Source: BJHQ01 sp964654285 (lineage in GTDB: Bacteria; Planctomycetota; UBA11346). Taken from it: a stretch of DNA of 64,000 bases. This document shows, piece by piece, positions 8,870 to 19,675 of the stretch. The notes beneath the pieces were generated by a model that worked only from the letters and a program-made list of their open reading frames with translations, had not been told where the DNA came from and ran no database searches. How positions within the stretch are numbered: position 1 is the stretch's first letter; each line of letters starts with the position of its first letter. The DNA lies in assembly GCA_964654285.1 (NCBI GenBank), contig CAZZJC010000021.1, positions 18,496-82,495 on the forward strand, given 5' to 3'. A program made the translations under genes and the position numbers.

Positions 8870-9037
8870 GGGGGCGTTCCTGAAGATGCGCGGTGGAATA
8901 GCTTCCGGGCGATGATCGGCAAGGATGGGCTGCTTCGCGCGTCCGTGCTCGGGCGCAGCGGCGACGATCGTGGCGGCTGCACGTCCGGGCCGGACCGGTG
9001 CCGGCTTTCGCCCCGGTGGCGTTTCCCGGTTTCGGCC

Positions 9038-9043
9038 TAGCCT
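9038..9043 (+). promoter_or_regulatory. Putative -10 box of a leaderless sirtuin transcript
   Basis: TAGCCT ends 7 nt before the GTG start of the sirtuin gene, which has no Shine-Dalgarno sequence. This spacing places the transcription start at or next to the start codon. The same hexamer occurs 7-8 nt before two other starts (18765 and 26198). Confidence 0.45.
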
Positions 9044-9050
9044 TCCCGCC

Positions 9051-9848
9051 GTGCCGTCATCCTCGTCCCATGCCATCCAGGGGGGCATCGCCGCCGCCGC
9101 CCGCGCGCTGGCGGCGTGCACGCGCCTGCTCGTGCTGACCGGGGCCGGGTCGAGCAAGGATGCGGGCGTGCCGACCTTCCGCTGCGCAGATGGGCTCTGG
9201 CGCGACCACAAACCGGAGGATCTCGCCGCTCCGGAAGGGTTCGCCCGCGATCCCGACCTGGTCTGGGACTGGTATCGCGAACGCCGCCTGCTGGTCGCCC
9301 GGGCGAAGCCCCATGTCGGTCAGCGTGCCATCGCCCTGCTGCAGCAGCATTTCCCTGCACCGGGCCGGGTGCTGGTGGCGACCACCAACGAGGACGACCT
9401 GCTCGACCGGGCCGGCGTCGAAGGGGTCGTGCACCTGCACGGCTCGCTCTTCGAGACCGCGTGCGCCGCCGGGTGCGGCTGGCGGCACCAGGACGCCCTC
9501 GACAACGGCCTGAGCATGCAGCCGTGCCCGGCCTGCGGGGCGCGCACGCGGCCGGGTTCGACCTGGTACGGCGAGTCGCTGCCGGCCGGGGTGCTCGAAG
9601 CCATCGCCGCGTTCAAGCCGGACGGCTGCCTGCTGGTCGGGTCGTCGTGCCTGGTGCAGCCGACCTCGGTGATCGCACCCGAACTGATCGCCGCCGGCTG
9701 CCCGGTGGTCGAGATCAACCCGGAAGAGACCCCGATCTCGCCGCTCGCCGCGTGCAGCCTGCGCGCCAAGGCCAAGGACGCGATCCCGCCGCTCGTCGAC
9801 CTGCTGACCTCGCCGACCGTGCGGGACCAGAAGCGGCGGATCACCTGA
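9051..9848 (+). CDS. Sirtuin (NAD-dependent protein deacylase)
   Basis: A 265-residue Sir2-family protein. The NAD-binding motif LTGAGSSKDAGVPTFR is at residues 29-44, TTNEDDLLDRAG occupies the QN-x-D position, and the catalytic base is His130 in HLHGSL. A zinc site is formed by Cys138, Cys142, Cys159 and Cys162. Tyr75 and Arg78 sit in WYRER, the Y-x-x-R pair that in class III sirtuins and CobB favours acidic acyl groups such as succinyl, so desuccinylase activity is plausible. The usual GISxxSGIP loop reads GSSKDAGVP. The GTG start at 9051 is chosen because the sirtuin fold begins soon after it. tilS follows 6 bp downstream. Confidence 0.88.
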   Translation: MPSSSSHAIQGGIAAAARALAACTRLLVLTGAGSSKDAGVPTFRCADGLWRDHKPEDLAAPEGFARDPDLVWDWYRERRLLVARAKPHVGQRAIALLQQHFPAPGRVLVATTNEDDLLDRAGVEGVVHLHGSLFETACAAGCGWRHQDALDNGLSMQPCPACGARTRPGSTWYGESLPAGVLEAIAAFKPDGCLLVGSSCLVQPTSVIAPELIAAGCPVVEINPEETPISPLAACSLRAKAKDAIPPLVDLLTSPTVRDQKRRIT

Positions 9849-9854
9849 CCCGCC

Positions 9855-11594
9855 GTGCTCGACGCCAGCCTCCTTCCCCCGCCGCCGGCGCGGCTGGTCG
9901 TCGCGGTAAGCGGTGGCGCGGATTCCTGCGCCCTGTGGGATCTGCTGCTGGCTGACGGCCGCTGGCCGCTGCTCATCTGGCATCTCGACCATGGCCTGCG
10001 ACCGGAAGCGGCGGCGGACGCGGCGTTCGTGCGCAAGCGCGCGGAGCACTACTGCGCCCAGGGGAAGAGCGCGGACATCATCGTCGAATCCGCCGATGTG
10101 GCCGCGCTGGCCCGGGCCTGGGGCTGCGGCCTGGAGGAAGCCGGCCGCCGGCACCGCTATGAGCGCCTGGCCGCCGTGGCGCTGGCCCACGGCGGCCAGG
10201 CGGTCTGCACCGCGCACCACGCCGACGACCAGGCCGAGACCGTGCTCGCGCACCTGCTGCGCGGCGCCGGGCCGGTCGGGCTGGCGGGCATCCCGCCGCA
10301 GCGCGAGCTCGTGCCCGGCGTCCTGCTGGTCCGGCCGCTGCTCGGCGCCGGTCGGGCGCACCTGCGGCAGCACCTGGAACAGCGCGATCTTTCCTGGCGT
10401 GAAGACGGCAGCAACGCGGACGTGCGCTGGCAACGCAACCGCCTGCGCCAGCGCGTGCTGCCGGACCTGGAACGGGCCTGCCCCGGCATCGGCGCGGCCT
10501 TGGCCGCAGCGGCGGCCGACGCCCGGAAGCAGGTCGATCGCGGAGCGGCCCTGGTCGCTGCGGCCTGGCATGAGGACGCCGAGGGGCTCGATCTGCGACC
10601 GCTGCTCGCGCTCGATCGCCCGGTGCGGCTGCTGGCCTGGCGCCGGCTGCTGGTGCGGCTCGGCCTGCCGCTCAGCCGCCCGCACCTGGAGCGGCTGGAG
10701 GCGGTCGCTTCCGGGCCGCCGGACCGCCGGCTGGGACTCAGGGGGTGGGAACTCTGGCGCCGGCAAGGACGACTGCGCTGGCGCCCGGCCCCGCTTGCGC
10801 GCAAGGCCCCACGGACGCAGTCTGCTGCCATCATGTCGACCACCGCCGTCATCCTCGCCGCGGGCAAAGGCACGCGGATGAACTCCGATCTCGCCAAGGT
10901 GCTGCATCCGCTCGCCGGCCGGCCGCTGGTGGCGCATGTGCTGGATGCCTGCCGCGTCGCCGGCATCGACCAGACCGTGGTCGTGGTGGGCTGGCAGCGT
11001 GAACAGGTCGAGGCCGCGGTGGCGCGCTGGCGGCCGACCTGCGTCGTGCAGGACCGCCAGCTCGGCACCGGCCACGCGGTGCTGGTCAGCGAATCCGCGG
11101 TGAAAGGCGACGATGTCGTGGTGCTCTGCGGCGACTCGCCGCTCATCCCCGGCCATCTCCTGCGCGAGCTGATGCGCACCCACAAGGAATCCGGCGCGGC
11201 CTGCACCGCGGTCGCGGCGCGGATGAAGGATCCCACCGGCTACGGCCGGATGGTGGTCGATGCCGCCGGCAACCTGGTCCGCATCGTCGAACAGCGCGAC
11301 GCCAGCCCGGACGAGCAGAGGATCGATCTGATCAACAGCGGCCTCTACGCCTTCCGCCGCGCCGATCTGTTCCGCTGCCTGCATCAGGTCCGGCCGACGA
11401 ACGCCCAGGGCGAATACTACCTGACCGACGTGGTGAGGATGCTGGTCGAGGAGCGCGCCAAGGTCGGCATGAAGGTCTGCGAAAGCCCGTCCCTGATCCT
11501 CGGGATCAACACCCCCGCCGATCTGCAGTTGGCGGCGCGCATCTACGCGGAGAAATCCGAGACGTTGGCGATGGACCCGGCCGACAGCCCATGA
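9855..11594 (+). CDS. TilS tRNA(Ile)-lysidine synthase joined in frame to a GlmU-type uridylyltransferase domain
   Basis: One 579-residue open frame encodes two enzymes. Residues 1-320 are TilS, with the ATP-pyrophosphatase motif SGGADS at 19-24, HLDHGLRPEAA, and HHADDQAETVLAHLLRG; it makes lysidine at C34 of the AUA-reading tRNA-Ile. Residues 327-579 are the N-terminal half of GlmU, with LAAGKGTRMNSDLAKVLHPL, QLGTGHA, GDSPLIPG, GYGRMVV, EQRD and QGEYYLTDVV; this makes UDP-GlcNAc from GlcNAc-1-phosphate. The left-handed-helix acetyltransferase half of GlmU is absent. No stop separates the two parts. An internal ATG at 10833 could start the second domain alone. The enzymes serve different pathways, so the fusion, if real, is a gene-order accident or dual-expression design. 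Confidence 0.88.
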   Translation: MLDASLLPPPPARLVVAVSGGADSCALWDLLLADGRWPLLIWHLDHGLRPEAAADAAFVRKRAEHYCAQGKSADIIVESADVAALARAWGCGLEEAGRRHRYERLAAVALAHGGQAVCTAHHADDQAETVLAHLLRGAGPVGLAGIPPQRELVPGVLLVRPLLGAGRAHLRQHLEQRDLSWREDGSNADVRWQRNRLRQRVLPDLERACPGIGAALAAAAADARKQVDRGAALVAAAWHEDAEGLDLRPLLALDRPVRLLAWRRLLVRLGLPLSRPHLERLEAVASGPPDRRLGLRGWELWRRQGRLRWRPAPLARKAPRTQSAAIMSTTAVILAAGKGTRMNSDLAKVLHPLAGRPLVAHVLDACRVAGIDQTVVVVGWQREQVEAAVARWRPTCVVQDRQLGTGHAVLVSESAVKGDDVVVLCGDSPLIPGHLLRELMRTHKESGAACTAVAARMKDPTGYGRMVVDAAGNLVRIVEQRDASPDEQRIDLINSGLYAFRRADLFRCLHQVRPTNAQGEYYLTDVVRMLVEERAKVGMKVCESPSLILGINTPADLQLAARIYAEKSETLAMDPADSP

Positions 11595-11610
11595 ATCGAC
11601 CGGGGCCACG

Positions 11611-13164
11611 GTGACCACCATCCGTTTCGCCGATGGCACCCTGACCCTGCATGAGGCCGAACCGGCCGCGCTGGCGGCCCTGGGCGCGTTGGCGGTCGCC
11701 GACCCGCGCATCGGCGGCCACCGCGCCCGCGCCTGCGACTACGCCGAGATCCTGCGCCGCCTGCACGGCCGTCACGCCTACCGCGACGAGGCGCGGCAGT
11801 ACCGCGAGCTGGACCTCACCGAGCACGAAACGCTGCCGCTGCGCGAGTATCAGCGTCTCGCCCTTGCGGCCTGGAGCACCGGACGCAAGCGCGGCGTGGT
11901 GGTGCTGCCTACCGGCGCGGGCAAGACCTACGTCGCCCTCCAGGCGATGCTCCTGGCGAAGCGCTCGACCCTGGTGCTCGCCCCGACCATCGACCTGGTG
12001 CAGCAGTGGGCGGGCGATCTCGGCCGCCGCCTGCGGGTGCCGATCGGGGTCTACGGCGGCGGCGAGAAGCGGCTGGAGGACATCACGGTCTCGACCTACG
12101 ATTCCGCCGTGCTGTTCATGCCGTTCCACGGCAACCGCTTCGGCCTGCTGGTCTTCGACGAATGCCACCACCTGCCCGCGCTGGTCACCGCCGGCGCGGC
12201 GGAGCAGTGCCTGGCCCCGTTCCGCCTTGGCCTGACCGCCACCCCCGAACGCACCGACGGCCAGCACGCCCGCCTCGACGACCTCATCGGACCGGAGGTG
12301 CACCGGTCGCACATCGGCGAACTCGAAGGCCGATTCCTCGCGTCCTACCAGGCGGAGGTGCTGGAGGTCGCCCTCGATCCCGACGAGGCGGCCGCCTACC
12401 GCGAGGCGCGGGCCGAATACGTGGCCTTCATCCGCACCCACGGCATCGATTTCTCCGCCCCCGACGGCTGGGCCCAGTTCCTCGCCGCCGCCGGGCGCTC
12501 TCCCGAGGGCCGCCAGGCGATGCGGGCCTACCGCGAGCAGCGCCGCCTGGCGCGCTCCGGCCGCGCCAAGCTGCGCGCGCTCTGGCAGCTCCTGCGCGAG
12601 CACGCCGGCGAACGCTGCCTGGTGTTCACCGACGACAACGACACCGCCTACCGCATCGGCAGCGAGTTCGTCCTGCCGGTGCTGACCCACCACACCAAGG
12701 GCGGCGAGCGCAAGCGGCTGCTCGACGCCTTCCGCGCCGGCGCCCTGCCGGTGCTGGTCACCAGCAAGGTGCTGAACGAGGGGGTCGACGTGCCCGAGGC
12801 GTCGGTGGGCATCATCGTGAGCGGCTCCGGCAGCGTGCGCGAGCACGTCCAGCGCCTCGGCCGATTGCTGCGGCCGAAGCAGGGCAAGACCGCGATCCTC
12901 TACGAGCTCATCGCGGCCGGCACGGCCGAGGCGTACACCTCGCAGCGGCGGCGCTCGCACGCGGCTTTTGGCGAGCAAGTCCGGAACGGCGAGCAGGTCC
13001 GGACTGGCGACCAGGTCCGCAACGGCGGCGAAGTCCGCAGCTATGGCCCGAACCGGATGGGCGGACCAGCGCGCAAGCCCCGCGAGGATCCCGGCGACGA
13101 CGGGGTTCCCGAGGCCGACGCGGAGTGGCCGGAAGACCTCTTTTCCCACGCCGACACCGACTGA
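11611..13164 (+). CDS. XPB/Rad25-like superfamily 2 DNA helicase
   Basis: A 517-residue DEXH helicase. LREYQRLALAAW precedes Walker A (LPTGAGKT, about residues 99-106). Walker B is FDECHH (about 182-187), motif III is GLTATPERTDG, and VLVTSKVLNEGVDVPEA and QRLGRLLRPKQGK form motifs V and VI. The spacing and the short insert between the RecA-like lobes resemble bacterial and archaeal XPB homologues, which act in DNA repair or transcription-coupled processes. After the helicase core comes a low-complexity tail with four 6-residue repeats, then an acidic end. The GTG start is 16 bp after the TilS-GlmU stop. No nuclease partner is adjacent. Confidence 0.85.
   Translation: MTTIRFADGTLTLHEAEPAALAALGALAVADPRIGGHRARACDYAEILRRLHGRHAYRDEARQYRELDLTEHETLPLREYQRLALAAWSTGRKRGVVVLPTGAGKTYVALQAMLLAKRSTLVLAPTIDLVQQWAGDLGRRLRVPIGVYGGGEKRLEDITVSTYDSAVLFMPFHGNRFGLLVFDECHHLPALVTAGAAEQCLAPFRLGLTATPERTDGQHARLDDLIGPEVHRSHIGELEGRFLASYQAEVLEVALDPDEAAAYREARAEYVAFIRTHGIDFSAPDGWAQFLAAAGRSPEGRQAMRAYREQRRLARSGRAKLRALWQLLREHAGERCLVFTDDNDTAYRIGSEFVLPVLTHHTKGGERKRLLDAFRAGALPVLVTSKVLNEGVDVPEASVGIIVSGSGSVREHVQRLGRLLRPKQGKTAILYELIAAGTAEAYTSQRRRSHAAFGEQVRNGEQVRTGDQVRNGGEVRSYGPNRMGGPARKPREDPGDDGVPEADAEWPEDLFSHADTD
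12970..13041 (+). repeat. 18-bp tandem repeat, four units, inside the helicase gene
   Basis: Four consecutive 18-nt units encode GEQVRN, GEQVRT, GDQVRN and GGEVRS. The copy number could vary by replication slippage without breaking the frame. The repeats lie C-terminal to the conserved helicase motifs. Confidence 0.8.
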
Positions 13165-13243
13165 CGCGACGCCCGGCCGGACCGCCCAGCGGCGGGCGGG
13201 CACGGTTGCACCCGTGCCGCGTCCGGCGTAAGGTGCCGATGGC

Positions 13244-14296
13244 ATGCGCCTCCTCGACCGAATCCTCGGCATGTTCAGCCTCGATCTCGGGATCGACCTG
13301 GGCACCGCCAACACCCTGGTCGCGGTGCAGGGACGCGGGGTGGTGATCTGCGAACCGAGCGTGGTCGCGGTCAAGCGCGGCACCAAGCAGGTGCTGATGG
13401 ACGGCAACGCGGTCGGCGACCAGGCCAAGATCATGCTCGGCAAGAACCCGGGCAACATCGACGTGGTGCGGCCGATGAAGGACGGCGTCATCGCCGATCT
13501 GGAGATCACCGAGGCGATGCTGCGCTACTTCATCCGCAAGGCCAACGGCCGGCGCGGGATGTTCCGCCCGCGCCTGGTGATCGCGGTGCCGTCGGGCCTC
13601 AACGAGGTGGAAAAGGGCGCGGTCACCAACAGCGCGATGAACTCCGGCGCGCGCGAGGTCTTCCTCATCGCCCAGCCGATGGCGGCGGCGATCGGCGCCG
13701 GCCTGCCGGTGGCCGATCCGATCGGCTCGATGATCGTCGACATCGGCGGCGGCACGACCGAGGTCGCGGTGATCTCGCTCGCCGGCATCGTCGCGAGCGA
13801 ATCGGTGCGGGTGGCCGGCGACGAACTCAACCATGCCATCATCAAGTACCTGAAATCGCAGTATTCCGTCGTGGTCGGCGAGAACACCGCCGAGATGGTC
13901 AAATGCCAGATCGGCTGCGCCCAGCCGCTCGCGGACGAAGCCAGGATGACCATCCGCGGCCGCGACCTGCGCACCGGCATGCCGCGCTCGATCGAGGTCA
14001 CCTCGACCGAGGCGCTGGAAGCCCTGCGCCCGTCGGTGCAGACCATCGTCAACTCCATCAAGATGGTGCTCGAACGCACCCAGCCCGAACTCGCCGCCGA
14101 CCTCATCGAACGCGGCATCGTCATGGCCGGCGGCACCAGCCAGCTGCACGGCCTGTGCGAACTCGTCGCCCAGGAGACCGGCCTGCCGGTGCGCATGGCG
14201 CAGGATCCGATGACCTGCGTCGCGCGCGGCTGCGCCGCCCTGCTCGACAACCTCGATGCGCTGTCCCAGATTCTGGAGACGGGGACGGAGCAGTAG
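13244..14296 (+). CDS. mreB: Rod-shape-determining actin homologue MreB
   Basis: A 350-residue cytoskeletal ATPase that forms membrane-bound filaments and guides cell-wall synthesis. The N-terminus MRLLDRILGMFSLDLGIDLG carries an amphipathic start and the phosphate-1 loop LGIDLGTANTLV. Phosphate 2 is IVDIGGGTTEVAVISL and the adenosine motif is GIVMAGGTSQLHGL. mreC and mreD do not follow; the next gene is an unrelated interrupted ORF6N gene. TAAGGT ends 9 nt before the ATG and no Shine-Dalgarno sequence is visible. Confidence 0.97.
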   Translation: MRLLDRILGMFSLDLGIDLGTANTLVAVQGRGVVICEPSVVAVKRGTKQVLMDGNAVGDQAKIMLGKNPGNIDVVRPMKDGVIADLEITEAMLRYFIRKANGRRGMFRPRLVIAVPSGLNEVEKGAVTNSAMNSGAREVFLIAQPMAAAIGAGLPVADPIGSMIVDIGGGTTEVAVISLAGIVASESVRVAGDELNHAIIKYLKSQYSVVVGENTAEMVKCQIGCAQPLADEARMTIRGRDLRTGMPRSIEVTSTEALEALRPSVQTIVNSIKMVLERTQPELAADLIERGIVMAGGTSQLHGLCELVAQETGLPVRMAQDPMTCVARGCAALLDNLDALSQILETGTEQ

Positions 14297-14385
14297 CCGG
14301 CCCTGCACCGGTAATCGGTGGACGGGCTTGTCGTCGGAGCAGGAATTTCTTGCCTGCGGAGGCGATCCGCCAAGTCTACGCACCC

Positions 14386-15097
14386 ATGCCCAGAACCCTG
14401 ATCGCCGTCGAGTCCATTCAGCGTTCGATCCACCACTTGCGCGGCCAGCGGGTCATGACCGACGCCGACCTTGCCCGGTTGTACGGCGTCACGACCAAAC
14501 GCCTGAACGAAGCCGTGAAACGCAACAGCAAGCGTTTTCCCTCGGATTTCATGTTCGAACTGACGCTGGCGGAGGAGGATGGTTTGAGGTCGCAATCTGC
14601 GACCTCAAAGGCCACGCCACCAGCCAGGGGCGGTCGCCGCTATCGGACCCACGTCTTCACCGAGCAGGGCGTGGCGATGCTCTCGAGCGTGCTTCCAAAG
14701 AACTTCCCCGCTGCGCGGGGTTCCGGCTGGGCCGGAAGGGTCGGCTTCGCCGTCCCAAGTTCTTGTTTGTCCGGGGGCTGCCCCCCCGTAACGCGCCTCC
14801 GGCGCTCCCCCATGAGCAGCCTGATGGCTGCTCAACAGCCCGCGCGCCATTGCGGTCAATATCGAGATCATGCGCGCCTTCGTGCAGATGCGGAAAACGC
14901 TGACGGCGAACGTTGATCTGGCCAAGCGGCTGGCGGTGCTCGAAGCCGAGATGGGTCGCCACGCCGCCGAGTTCGGGCACCACAAGGCTGAGACGGTGCG
15001 GGCAATGAAAGTGGTCTTCGCCACCTTGAAAGCCCTGGCAGCCGAAAAGGCGGCGCCTGAACCCAAACGCAATCCCGTCGGATTCGTGCTGAAATAG
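14386..15097 (+). pseudogene. ORF6N-domain protein gene interrupted by a 135-bp element
   Basis: Codons 1-103 encode an ORF6N (KilA-N-related) DNA-binding domain: VESIQRSIHHLRGQRVMTDA, LARLYGVTTKRLNEAVKRN, FTEQGVAMLSSVL. At 14694 the frame enters a repeated element and, if read on, ends at 14916 with unrelated residues. Removing 139 bp (14694-14832) rejoins the frame precisely as SSVL-NSPRAIAVNIEIMRAF and continues to the TAG at 15095-15097, giving a 190-residue product of normal family length. ORF6N proteins are common in phages and phage-derived islands, but no other phage gene is nearby. A truncated product containing only the DNA-binding domain could still be made. Confidence 0.88.
14694..14828 (+). 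mobile_element. 135-bp non-autonomous insertion element, copy 1 (in ORF6N gene)
   Basis: This 135-bp sequence is flanked by the direct repeat TGCT (14690-14693 and 14829-14832). The host gene becomes continuous when the element and one TGCT are removed. It is built from short hairpins: CCCCGC/GCGGGG, TTCCGGC/GCCGGAA, a GGGGG/CCCCC stem, and GAGCAGCC/GGCTGCTC at the right end. It begins TCCAAAGAACTTCCCC and ends GAGCAGCCTGATGGC. It has no open reading frame of its own, so any transposase must come from elsewhere. Copy 2 (23652-23788) differs by about six substitutions and a 2-nt indel. Confidence 0.85.
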
Positions 15098-15137
15098 CGG
15101 CTTGTCCGCAGCCAGGGCGCGGGCACCCTCGACACCC

Positions 15138-17324
<2,187 letters not shown>

Positions 17325-17327
17325 CCA

Positions 17328-17431
17328 TAAAAATCGCAATTGCACCCCATCTGCCGCGTTGGTCGTCGGTCATTTGGCGCTGCCCAACTCCCTCCTCCCG
17401 CCTTGCAACTGGGGCGCACTTGCGATTTTTA
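17328..17431 (+). repeat. Structured 3' element, copy B (after glgB)
   Basis: This 104-bp element starts 3 bp after the glgB stop. Its first 22 bases (from TAAAAATCGCAATTGC) pair with its last 22 with two mismatches. The interior GGCGCTGCCCAACTCCC, CCTCCCGCCTTGCA and ATCTGC blocks match copy A (482 to 381) in order and spacing, with one single-base length difference. The outer arms differ from those of copy A at most positions but keep pairing. Relative orientation to the upstream gene is the same in both copies. See copy A for possible roles. Confidence 0.75.
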
Positions 17432-17598
17432 CGAGGAGTCGTGGGTGGGCTGATTTCTCGCGCGGGGGCATTTCCGACCCTCCACGTACCTCAGAGCGTC
17501 CGGACCCCATTGCCGATTTGGTGCCCGCACAAGCCTGTTCAAAACCTCGTTCCGAGGCCACCTGGGGACGGAATCGCGGTTTTTCCGGGTTGTCTAGG

Positions 17599-18663
17599 AT
17601 GACCGGGTACCCGGCGGCGGACGACGACGCCGCGATCGTCAAGAACGAGGTCAAGGTCCTGAAGCGGCTGGATGAGCACCACCGCGAGGTGTCCTTCACC
17701 GTCGGCCGCCGGCACCAGACCTCGTGGCGGCTGGACGACTACCTGCGCGTGTTCTGTCCGCGCTATCCCAAGGAGCTCATCGCCCGCTGGTGCGCCGATG
17801 GCCGCCTGACCGTCGATGACGCGGCCTGCACCGCGGATCAGATCGTCGCCGGCGGCCAGCGCGTGCGCCTGCTCGCACCGCTGCCGAAACCCGATCCGAC
17901 CTACGTCGTGCCGCCGCTCGAGATCCTGCACCACGACGACGATTGCATCGCCGCCAACAAGCCGGTGGCGCAGCTCGCGCATCCCGCCGGCAAGATCATG
18001 ACCGGGACGCTGCTCAACCTGCTCGCCGACTGGGTCGCGGCGCGCGGCGGAGCGCCGGACCAGGTGCGCCTGGTCAACCGCATCGACCGCGACACGAGCG
18101 GGATCTGCCTTGCCTCACGGACGCTGGAGGCGCACGTCGCGCTTGCCACCGCGCTGGCCGAACGCCGCGCGGTGAAGGAATACCTCGCGATCTGCCACGG
18201 CGTCCCGGCCGCGCCGACGGGCGAGTGGACCGAACCCCTGGGCGAGGATCCGCGCGGCAGCGTGGCCCGCGTGGTGCGCGACGACGGCCAGCCATGCCGG
18301 ACGGAATACCGGGTCGTCGCGGTCGCGCCGGCGACTGCCGCGGATCAGGCCCCGCGCTTCGCCCTGCTGCGCCTGGTCCTGCATACCGGCCGCCAGCACC
18401 AGATCCGCGTCCACTGCGCCCACCACGGGCATCCGCTCGTCGGGGACTGGGTCTACGGCACGCCGTGCGCCGAACTGCCCGGCCAGGCCCTGCACAGCGC
18501 GCTGCTGACGATTCCCCATCCACGCGGCGGCGAACTGGCGATCACCGCGCCGCTGACCTCAGCGCTGGAAAAACTCTGGCAAAGCCTGCTTGATGGCGGT
18601 GCGCCGACGCCGGTGCCGCTGAACCCCGAACAACGCTCGCGGCTGAAATTGCCGCCAGCATAG
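17599..18663 (+). CDS. RluA-family 23S rRNA/tRNA pseudouridine synthase
   Basis: A 354-residue protein with an N-terminal S4-like RNA-binding domain (about residues 45-95) and a pseudouridine synthase domain. The catalytic aspartate is Asp163 in VNRIDRDTSGI, where the family usually has HRLDRxTSG. GRQHQIRVHCAHHGHPLVGD is the second signature. Which uridine is modified cannot be told from sequence. The frame is open back to 17359 through element B, but the ATG at 17599 is the first start that yields protein-like sequence. Confidence 0.9.
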   Translation: MTGYPAADDDAAIVKNEVKVLKRLDEHHREVSFTVGRRHQTSWRLDDYLRVFCPRYPKELIARWCADGRLTVDDAACTADQIVAGGQRVRLLAPLPKPDPTYVVPPLEILHHDDDCIAANKPVAQLAHPAGKIMTGTLLNLLADWVAARGGAPDQVRLVNRIDRDTSGICLASRTLEAHVALATALAERRAVKEYLAICHGVPAAPTGEWTEPLGEDPRGSVARVVRDDGQPCRTEYRVVAVAPATAADQAPRFALLRLVLHTGRQHQIRVHCAHHGHPLVGDWVYGTPCAELPGQALHSALLTIPHPRGGELAITAPLTSALEKLWQSLLDGGAPTPVPLNPEQRSRLKLPPA

Positions 18664-18682
18664 GCGGCGTTGAACCGGCGCA

Positions 18683-18740
18683 CGGAGCGCGGATCTCCGG
18701 TCCGCAAGTCTTTTCGAGCGGACCGGAGGTCCGCGTTCCG
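18683..18740. repeat. 58-bp intergenic palindrome
   Basis: Bases 18683-18705 pair with 18718-18740 (23 bp, two mismatches) around a 12-nt loop that contains TTTT. The core is GCGGATCTCCGGTCCGC against GCGGACCGGAGGTCCGC. It lies between the pseudouridine synthase stop and the permease promoter. It could act as a terminator for the upstream gene or be a dispersed palindromic repeat. Confidence 0.6.
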
Positions 18741-18764
18741 GGATTGGCTGGCGCGCAACACCAT

Positions 18765-18770
18765 TAGCCT
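18765..18770 (+). promoter_or_regulatory. Putative -10 box of a leaderless permease transcript
   Basis: TAGCCT ends 7 nt before the GTG at 18778. TTGGCT lies 15 bp further upstream as a weak -35 candidate. The permease gene has no Shine-Dalgarno sequence. Confidence 0.45.
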
Positions 18771-18777
18771 GCGCTGC

Positions 18778-19593
18778 GTGCTGCGCGCCCTCAAGCTGGC
18801 CTGGCTGATGTTCACCGTCGTGCTCAAGCGGCGGCTGGCCTATCGCGGCGACCTGCTCATCCAGGCGCTGGACGAACTCCTGCGCGGGCTGGTCGCCTTC
18901 GCGCTGCTGCAGGTGTACGTCAGCAAGTCGCAGGATCTTGCCGGCTGGAACCGGGACCAGCTCCTCTTCGTGCTCGGCTTTTCCCTGGTGCCGATCGCGT
19001 TCTTCCACTGCCTGTGCGGCAACCTCTACCAGCTGTCCAGCCGCTACATCATCAACGGCGAACTCGACCGCATCCTGCTGCGACCGTATCCGAGCTACCT
19101 CCAGATCTGCTTCGACCGCCTGGCGATCGAGGATCTGTCGGGCGCGGTGTTCGGCTTCGCCCTGATGGCGATCGCGGCGGCGCGCCTGCCCGGCTTCGAC
19201 TGGTCGCCGCTCAATCTCGGCCTGCTCGCCCTGATGCTGGCTTCGGCATTCGGGGTGGTGGTGGCGGTGTTCATGGCCTTCGCCTCGACCGGCTTCTGGT
19301 TCGAGGACCGCGTCGGCATGGTGCCGCCGGTCTACAACCTGATGGAGTTCGGCCGCTGGCCGGTCGACATCTACCATCGCCTGGTGCGGCTGCTCATCAC
19401 CTGCGCCATCCCGTTCGGCTTCGTCGCCTTCTTTCCCGCCAGCTTGTTCGTGGGCGGGCCGGCGGGCGAGGCCGCCAGCCCCTGGTGGCACCACCCCGGC
19501 GTCTGGACCCCGGTGGTTGCCGCAGTCGCGTTGGCTGTGGCCATGTCGTTGTGGCGGATGGGCATACGCCGCTACAACTCGGCCGGCAACTGA
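18778..19593 (+). CDS. ABC-2 type transporter permease
   Basis: A 271-residue integral membrane protein with about six hydrophobic helices. LELLRGLVAFALLQVYV-like topology and the motif YQLSSRYIINGELDRILLRP, which precedes helix 3, are typical of the ABC-2 family that includes YadH-like and DUF990 permeases. Such proteins work as pairs with a second permease and an ATPase, neither of which is adjacent here. The substrate is unknown. The frame is open from 18670, but that would place a 58-bp palindrome inside the coding region. The GTG at 18778, preceded by a -10-like box and followed by the first hydrophobic segment, is the better start. Confidence 0.75.
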   Translation: MLRALKLAWLMFTVVLKRRLAYRGDLLIQALDELLRGLVAFALLQVYVSKSQDLAGWNRDQLLFVLGFSLVPIAFFHCLCGNLYQLSSRYIINGELDRILLRPYPSYLQICFDRLAIEDLSGAVFGFALMAIAAARLPGFDWSPLNLGLLALMLASAFGVVVAVFMAFASTGFWFEDRVGMVPPVYNLMEFGRWPVDIYHRLVRLLITCAIPFGFVAFFPASLFVGGPAGEAASPWWHHPGVWTPVVAAVALAVAMSLWRMGIRRYNSAGN

Positions 19594-19675
19594 GCCTGAA
19601 CCGTGCGTCGCGACCCGCGTTGACCCTCGTTTGACCGCCGACCGAATCCGCCGACCAGCCGGACAAGGACACCCC

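Noticed and set aside
14780..14800. REP/RAYT-type repeat because copy 2 contains GTAG before an imperfect palindrome
   Set aside because: Copy 1 has GTAA instead, the element is much longer than a REP, and a 4-bp target duplication does not fit that mechanism. No RAYT transposase is in the window.
18670..18777. An N-terminal extension of the ABC-2 permease
   Set aside because: The extension would be encoded largely by a 58-bp palindrome and gives an Arg-rich segment not expected before the first helix.
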